Position numbers and translations under genes: made by a program. Shown here piece by piece: positions 23,082 through 27,319 of a stretch of DNA of 27,319 nt. The notes below the pieces were generated by a model, which was not told where the DNA came from, did not search any database, and saw only the letters and a list, made by a program, of their open reading frames with translations. How positions within the stretch are numbered: position 1 is the first letter of the stretch; each line of letters starts with the position of its first letter. Source of the DNA: Selenomonas sp. Lineage in GTDB: Bacteria > Bacillota > Negativicutes > Selenomonadales > Selenomonadaceae. Where the stretch lies: NCBI GenBank assembly GCA_015265235.1, contig JABZYJ010000011.1:1-27319 (forward strand). The letters run 5' to 3'.

Positions 23082-24410
23082 TTATTCTGCTCTTTTCTTT
23101 CCGCCCATGGTCATAAACAGGAAGAAGATCGAGAGGACACAGGAGGCGAGAAGGCTGATGAAGCCGCCCGTCCAGCCGAAGTGGTCAACGACGAAGCCCA
23201 TGTAGACACCCGCGAACGCAGAGCCGACGATGTAGCCCATGAGACCCGTGAGGCCGGTCGCGCCGCCCGTTGCGACACGCGGCACCATGTCCGCCGCCTG
23301 CAGCCCGATCATCATGACCGGGCCGTAGATGAGGAAGCCGATTGCAATCAGCGCGAGGTTATCCACGAGGACATTGCCGGGCGGGTTGAACCAGTAGACA
23401 AGGATCGCGACGATGACAAACGTCATAAAGATCATCGTTGCGGGCGCACGCCGTCCGCGGAATACGCGGTCACTGAGGTAGCCGCTCACGAGCATGCCCG
23501 GGATGCCCGCCCACTCATAGAGGAAGTACGCCCAGCGCGAGCTCTCCTTGGAGAAGCCCTTGACCGCGGCGAGATACGTCGGTGCCCAGTCGACAACACC
23601 GTAGCGGATGAAGTAGACGAAAATGTTCGCGATCGCCAGGTACCAGAGCAGCTTGTTCTTGATGATGTACTTCATCAGGACTTCCTTCGCCGTCATCTGC
23701 TTGTCCATGACGGCACCGTGCTCCTTCGGGTAGTCGTTCTTGTACTCCTCGATGGGCGGCAGACCGCAGGACTGCGGCGTGTCACGCAGGAGGAAGAACG
23801 TGATGAAGGCGAGGACGATGGCGATCAGCGCAGGGAAGAAGAAAATACTGTTCCATGTGCCAAAGAGTGCGATACCTGCTGTCGCCAGCGGTGCGATCAG
23901 CCCGCCGCCGAGGTTGTGCGAGACGTTCCACCACGACCACCACGCGCCGCGCTCGGTCTGGGAGAACCACGTCACCATGGACTTTGCATACGGCGGGTAG
24001 CCCATCCCCTGAAACCATCCGTTCATGAAGCTCAGGGCGCACATGATCGGAATACTCGTCATGACCCCCGGCACAACGCCGAACGCGAGCGTCACGAGCG
24101 CACTGAGCAGGAGGCCCAGCGTGGCAAAATACTTCGGATTCGAGCGATCCGAGATGTTGCCCATGACGAACTTGCTCACGCCGTATGCGACCGAAAGCAT
24201 GGTCAGGACGATGCCAAGATCCGCCTTGGAGTAGCCGTAGTCCTGAATCATGTAGGGCATCGCGAGACTGAAGTTCTTGCGAATCAGGTAGAAGGTCGCA
24301 TACCCGATGAACGTCCCGAGAAAGACCTGCCGTCGGAGTGACTTGTACCGCTCGTCAATCTGGTCGGCGGGCAGCCGCTCAATGTGCGGTGCCGGTGAAA
24401 AAATTGACAT
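23082..24410 (-). CDS. glpT: Glycerol-3-phosphate:phosphate antiporter GlpT
   Basis: An inner-membrane MFS antiporter that imports sn-glycerol 3-phosphate in exchange for phosphate. 442 residues, 12 membrane segments. The protein follows E. coli GlpT closely: FSPAPHIERLPADQID at the start, GYATFYLIRKNFSLAMPY (the first binding arginine), YGVSKFVMGNISDRSNPKYF, VSHNLGGG, the loop RDTPQSCGLPPIEEYKNDYP, and FVYFIRYGVVDWAPTYL (the second binding arginine). Hexose-phosphate and phosphoglycerate carriers are in the same family, but these segments favour GlpT. AGGAG precedes the ATG. It is downstream of, and on the same strand as, a sensor operon that probably controls it. Confidence 0.9.
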   Translation of the reverse strand: MSIFSPAPHIERLPADQIDERYKSLRRQVFLGTFIGYATFYLIRKNFSLAMPYMIQDYGYSKADLGIVLTMLSVAYGVSKFVMGNISDRSNPKYFATLGLLLSALVTLAFGVVPGVMTSIPIMCALSFMNGWFQGMGYPPYAKSMVTWFSQTERGAWWSWWNVSHNLGGGLIAPLATAGIALFGTWNSIFFFPALIAIVLAFITFFLLRDTPQSCGLPPIEEYKNDYPKEHGAVMDKQMTAKEVLMKYIIKNKLLWYLAIANIFVYFIRYGVVDWAPTYLAAVKGFSKESSRWAYFLYEWAGIPGMLVSGYLSDRVFRGRRAPATMIFMTFVIVAILVYWFNPPGNVLVDNLALIAIGFLIYGPVMMIGLQAADMVPRVATGGATGLTGLMGYIVGSAFAGVYMGFVVDHFGWTGGFISLLASCVLSIFFLFMTMGGKKRAE

Positions 24411-24447
24411 ATGAATTCATCTCCTTTGTGAAATTTATGCTGGTTGT

Positions 24448-24483
24448 AGTATAGCGAATGCAGCATTGCCCGACCATCGGCAA
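24448..24483 (-). promoter_or_regulatory. glpT promoter: good -10, poor -35, inverted repeat over -35
   Basis: TATACT on the minus strand (24448-24453) is the only good -10. The hexamer 17 bp upstream (TGGTCG) is a poor -35. An inverted repeat TTGCC-N8-GGCAA (24466-24483) covers this place and may be the binding site of the neighbouring response regulator or another activator. Confidence 0.5.
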
Positions 24484-24530
24484 AGTTCTGTTTTTCCCTC
24501 GGATTTCTCCCCATTTTTCCATCAGAAATA

Positions 24531-24569
24531 CAGAACCCCACATCAGAAAAAATCCGATGTGGGGTTCTG
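24531..24569 (-). terminator. Hairpin after the response-regulator gene
   Basis: CAGAACCCCACATC (24531-24544) pairs exactly with GATGTGGGGTTCTG (24556-24569). The U-tract on the minus strand is weak (TATTTCTGAT). It lies 18 bp after the regulator stop and separates the sensor operon from glpT. Confidence 0.7.
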
Positions 24570-24587
24570 TTGATACGTCTCGGAACG

Positions 24588-25226
24588 CTACTGCAAAAGC
24601 CCGTTCCGCAGGGCGAGCGTGACAAGCTCGCTGCGCCGACTGCAGTGCAGTTTCTCGTAGATATGTTTCTTATGTGTGTCCACCGTCTTGACACTGAGAT
24701 GCAGCTGCTCGGCGATCTCCGTGATCGTATACTCGTGGATCAGCTCGTCAAAGACCTCCCGCTCCCGCGCGGTGAGCACGCTGCGCGGATCATCCGCCGC
24801 CTCCTCTGCGGGGCGGAACATGATGTCCATGAGCGACTGCTGCGCGTTCGGGCTAAGGTAACGCCGCCCCTGCGAAAGTGTCTGCAGCGCATCGAACAGC
24901 TCGTTGTCCGCCGAGGTCTTGGGCAGATAGCCCATTGCCCCGTACTGCATCGCCTTGTAGATATACTCCTCATCCTCGTGCATGCTCAGCACGAGAATCT
25001 TCACCGCAGGATAGTGCGCGCGGATCTCGCGGATGCAGGCGAGCCCGCCCATCCCCGGCATCGAGATGTCCATGATCACGAGGTCGATCGGCTGCTGTGC
25101 CAGCAACTGCAGTGCCTCCTCGCCGCTCTCCGCCTCCGCCGTCACCGTGTAGGCGGACGTGTTTTTGAGCAGCAGCTTCATCCCCGCGCGGATCAGCAAA
25201 TGGTCATCCACAATCATCAGATTCAT
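24588..25226 (-). CDS. NarL/UhpA-type response regulator
   Basis: A 212-residue two-component regulator. Receiver domain 1-120: acidic pair Asp7-Asp8 (MIVDDH), phosphorylated Asp53 (VIMDISMPGMGG), Lys103 (YLPKTSA). LuxR-type helix-turn-helix at about 148-210 (LTAREREVFDELIHEY, ITEIAEQLHLSVKTVDTHKKHIYEKL). Its start lies inside the kinase gene (23-bp overlap), so the two are translated together. The layout is like UhpA or PgtA, and the obvious target is glpT, 178 bp downstream, whose promoter lacks a good -35. Confidence 0.92.
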   Translation of the reverse strand: MNLMIVDDHLLIRAGMKLLLKNTSAYTVTAEAESGEEALQLLAQQPIDLVIMDISMPGMGGLACIREIRAHYPAVKILVLSMHEDEEYIYKAMQYGAMGYLPKTSADNELFDALQTLSQGRRYLSPNAQQSLMDIMFRPAEEAADDPRSVLTAREREVFDELIHEYTITEIAEQLHLSVKTVDTHKKHIYEKLHCSRRSELVTLALRNGLLQ

Positions 25227-26604
25227 CCGTCAGCCCTCCCCTTCCACGCAGCTCAATGCGATAGACCGTCGTCCACTCCGGCAGCTCTGCGGAGAGCTCC
25301 ATGCGCCCCGCGAGCAGGCGCACGCGCTCCGCAATCCCATAGATCCCCATGTGGTTCTCCCGCCGCGCCGCACGGATGCGCTCCTGTGTGATGCCGTCGC
25401 CGTTGTCCTTGACATAGAGCACGATGCGCTCCTCTGCGGTCAGGCGGATCTGTGCCCGCGTCGCGTGGGAATGCCGCACGATGTTCGTCAGGCACTCCTG
25501 TACGATCCGATAGACTGCCAGACTCTCCACGTCGCCGGGCACCGCCTCGACCGCGCAGACGAGCTCGATGTCCACTGCATGCTTGCGCCGATAGTCCGCG
25601 ACCAGCTTCTCAAGTGCCGCCTCGATCCCCAGCTCATCCAGTGCCGGCGGGCGCAGCTCCACCGCGAGATTCCGCAGCCGCGCGAGCGTATCCGCCGTCT
25701 CGTCACGGATCGCGAGCAGCGCCTTCTGCATATTTTCATCGTTCGTCTCGTTCGCGAGCGCACGCAGGGAAAAGAGCAGCGCCGTCAGCGTCTGCCCGCT
25801 CTCGTCGTGCAGTTCCATTGCAATCCGCTTGCGCTCCTCCTCCTGCGCCGTGATGATGTGCCGCAGGAGACGGCTGCGCTCCTGCGCACCCTCGCGCAGA
25901 TGCCGCTCCATATCGTTCATCGCATTCGCCAGACGCCCGATCTCATCCGTCGCGGGGAACGTGATCGCACGCCCCGAGAAATGCCCCTTGGAGATATGCT
26001 CCGCACGTTCCATCAGATGATGGAGCGGACGCGTCAGGATCTCCGACAGGCGGAAGATCAGCATCGCCGCGAGGAGCAGAATGACCAGCGTTATCCCGAG
26101 CATTTTCAGTACATTGGAGACCAACAGCTCCCGCAGCGCATCCTCGCTCACACCGACGCGAACCGCGCCGAGCGCACCGCCCTCGATCGGCCAGCGGATG
26201 TCCTGGATCTGCCCGAGGCTCGTGTCCACGCGCAGCACCTCCGGCTCTGCGCCGCCCGCCCCGTGCAGCTCGCGCAGATGCAGCGGCATCCCCTTTGGAA
26301 AGGTATGCGCCATCACACGTTCGTCTGTATCCAGCAAAAAGATATACGATACAAAGTCATTGTTGCGCTTCTCTGTGTGGATCAGTTCCTCAAGCGCAAA
26401 GAGATTGCCCGTCTGCAGCGCGTCGCTGCTGAGCTCCGCCACCTCTGCCGCCACGCTCAGCCCGCGCCGCTCCAGTGACGCACGCATGATGTCGGACAGC
26501 GTGACGAGCATGAGCGCACCCGAGAGAATGGCGAAGAGCAGCACAATCCCCATCACGATCACCGTCAGCTTGCCCGCAATGCGGAGCTTTGCAAAATACT
26601 GCAT
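25204..26604 (-). CDS. Sensor histidine kinase (HAMP, HisKA_3, HATPase)
   Basis: A 466-residue inner-membrane kinase. A first membrane helix (about 11-35) and a second (166-187) enclose a periplasmic domain of about 130 residues of a single-Cache-like type. A HAMP linker follows (about 188-243; TRPLHHLMERAEHISKGHFSG and ATDEIGRLANAMNDME). The dimerisation domain has the phosphorylated His266 in RKRIAMELHDESGQTL, typical of HisKA_3 (NarX/UhpB-like). The ATPase shows the N box (VQECLTNIVRHSHATRA, Asn374) and G1 box DNGDGI (400-405). Its ATG overlaps the stop of the binding-protein gene by one base and its end overlaps the regulator, so the three are coupled. Confidence 0.92.
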   Translation of the reverse strand: MQYFAKLRIAGKLTVIVMGIVLLFAILSGALMLVTLSDIMRASLERRGLSVAAEVAELSSDALQTGNLFALEELIHTEKRNNDFVSYIFLLDTDERVMAHTFPKGMPLHLRELHGAGGAEPEVLRVDTSLGQIQDIRWPIEGGALGAVRVGVSEDALRELLVSNVLKMLGITLVILLLAAMLIFRLSEILTRPLHHLMERAEHISKGHFSGRAITFPATDEIGRLANAMNDMERHLREGAQERSRLLRHIITAQEEERKRIAMELHDESGQTLTALLFSLRALANETNDENMQKALLAIRDETADTLARLRNLAVELRPPALDELGIEAALEKLVADYRRKHAVDIELVCAVEAVPGDVESLAVYRIVQECLTNIVRHSHATRAQIRLTAEERIVLYVKDNGDGITQERIRAARRENHMGIYGIAERVRLLAGRMELSAELPEWTTVYRIELRGRGGLTDESDDCG

Positions 26605-27319
26605 CAGATCCCCTCTTCCGGCGAGAACCGCGGATAGAGCTCCGGCTGCGGCGGTACGAAACGGTCGATGAGCAGCTGCTCCATCGCCTCCTTTGCCTCC
26701 GGATCTCTATCCAGATGCAGCAGGATCTCCTGCACCGCATCCGCCTCCCTCAGATCGCGCCGCGCCACCACAGGCCCCATCCCGCTCCCCGGCAGCACCT
26801 GTACGATCCGCACCTGCTCCAGCATCGCGGGCGCATACTCCTGATAGTAGTCATACGTCAGGCTCGCAATCCCGCCGCCATCCCCCAGCCCGTCCGCCAC
26901 CGCGCGCAGCGAGTCATCATGGCTATAGGTAAAATAGGAGGAGCGAAAGAAGGTCTCGGGATCCTCGCCCATTTTCCGCAGATATGCACGCAGCTCAAGA
27001 TAGCCCGAGTAGCTCATCGGGTCCACATAGACGAAATGCCGCCCGCGCAGCTCCGCAAGCGACTCGATGCGGCTCGTACGCGGGACAATCACATACGAGA
27101 AATAGTAGTTCACCCCGCTCCGCTCCGGCATCGCCAAGAGGCGCACATCCTCCTTTTTCCCATACACCATATATGCACCGCTCGACAGGAACGCGACATC
27201 CGCATCCCCCTTCGCCAACAGCTGATTGATCTCAGCGTAGCTGCGGCGATGCAGGAGCAGCACCGGCCGCCCGAGCAGCCGCCCGAGACTGCGCACCATC
27301 TGGCTCTGATACCCCTCCG
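26604..27319 (-). CDS. PhnD-type phosphate/phosphonate substrate-binding protein, 5' end missing
   Basis: About 238 residues of a periplasmic binding protein; the frame is open to the right edge, so the signal peptide and first part are outside. Features of the PhnD family: the lobe-one segment YAEINQLLAKGDADVAFLSSGAYM, the strand GRHFVYVDPMSYSGYL with a SxSG-like phosphate loop, then FFRSSYFTYSHDDSLRAVADGLGDGGGI. There is no ABC transporter next to it; instead the kinase gene overlaps it by one base. This layout suggests a sensing rather than transport role, like PgtC in Salmonella or HptA in Staphylococcus. The ligand is probably a phosphorylated small molecule. Confidence 0.8.
   Translation of the reverse strand, partial: EGYQSQMVRSLGRLLGRPVLLLHRRSYAEINQLLAKGDADVAFLSSGAYMVYGKKEDVRLLAMPERSGVNYYFSYVIVPRTSRIESLAELRGRHFVYVDPMSYSGYLELRAYLRKMGEDPETFFRSSYFTYSHDDSLRAVADGLGDGGGIASLTYDYYQEYAPAMLEQVRIVQVLPGSGMGPVVARRDLREADAVQEILLHLDRDPEAKEAMEQLLIDRFVPPQPELYPRFSPEEGI

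Overview
The window reads as a chromosomal segment of a GC-rich Firmicute with a Gram-negative-type envelope, most likely a Selenomonadaceae (Negativicutes). This is inferred from gene order and protein style: secG-est-rnr-smpB and gap-pgk-tpiA-gpmI are Firmicute arrangements, Shine-Dalgarno sites are strong, and a GlpT very like the enterobacterial protein is present. No rRNA, tRNA or CRISPR array was found.

Layout. (1) 1-350: the 3' end of a Crp/Fnr-type regulator, a terminator and a small palindrome. (2) 383-6114, minus strand: secG, a carboxylesterase, RNase R, SmpB and an amino acid permease; secG has its own promoter and a hairpin terminator behind it. The SmpB/RNase R pair serves tmRNA ribosome rescue and RNA decay. 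(3) 6148-11232, minus strand: a DUF1232 membrane protein, topoisomerase III, a DEAD-box helicase and a CNNM/HlyC-type CBS transporter form one tightly packed unit behind a clear promoter. (4) 11238-16155, minus strand: the lower-glycolysis operon gap-pgk-tpiA-gpmI, with a strong promoter in front of gap, a terminator-like hairpin between gap and pgk, a nested hairpin between tpiA and gpmI, and a final terminator. (5) 16209-18121, plus strand, divergent from gap: a class II aldolase and mtnA, a probable salvage route for methylthioribose or 5-deoxyribose phosphate.

(6) 18151-21594 is an accessory island, visibly more AT-rich in parts. It holds a one-chain MNT nucleotidyltransferase-HEPN protein (toxin-antitoxin type), a complete IS3-family element with 20-bp inverted repeats and a frameshift site, the 5' half of a CD-NTase (CBASS-like) gene cut off exactly at the IS end, and a frameshifted remnant that may come from another defence operon. 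It looks like a decaying defence island. (7) 21521-23058: a SotB-like sugar exporter, a MITE-like element of about 220 bp and a bidirectional terminator.

(8) 23082-27319, minus strand: a PhnD-type periplasmic binding protein (cut by the window edge), a HAMP/HisKA_3 sensor kinase, a NarL-type response regulator and glpT. The first three overlap and form one operon; glpT follows a hairpin and has its own promoter with a good -10 but no good -35, as expected for an activator-dependent gene. Together they look like a three-component sensor that switches on organophosphate uptake.
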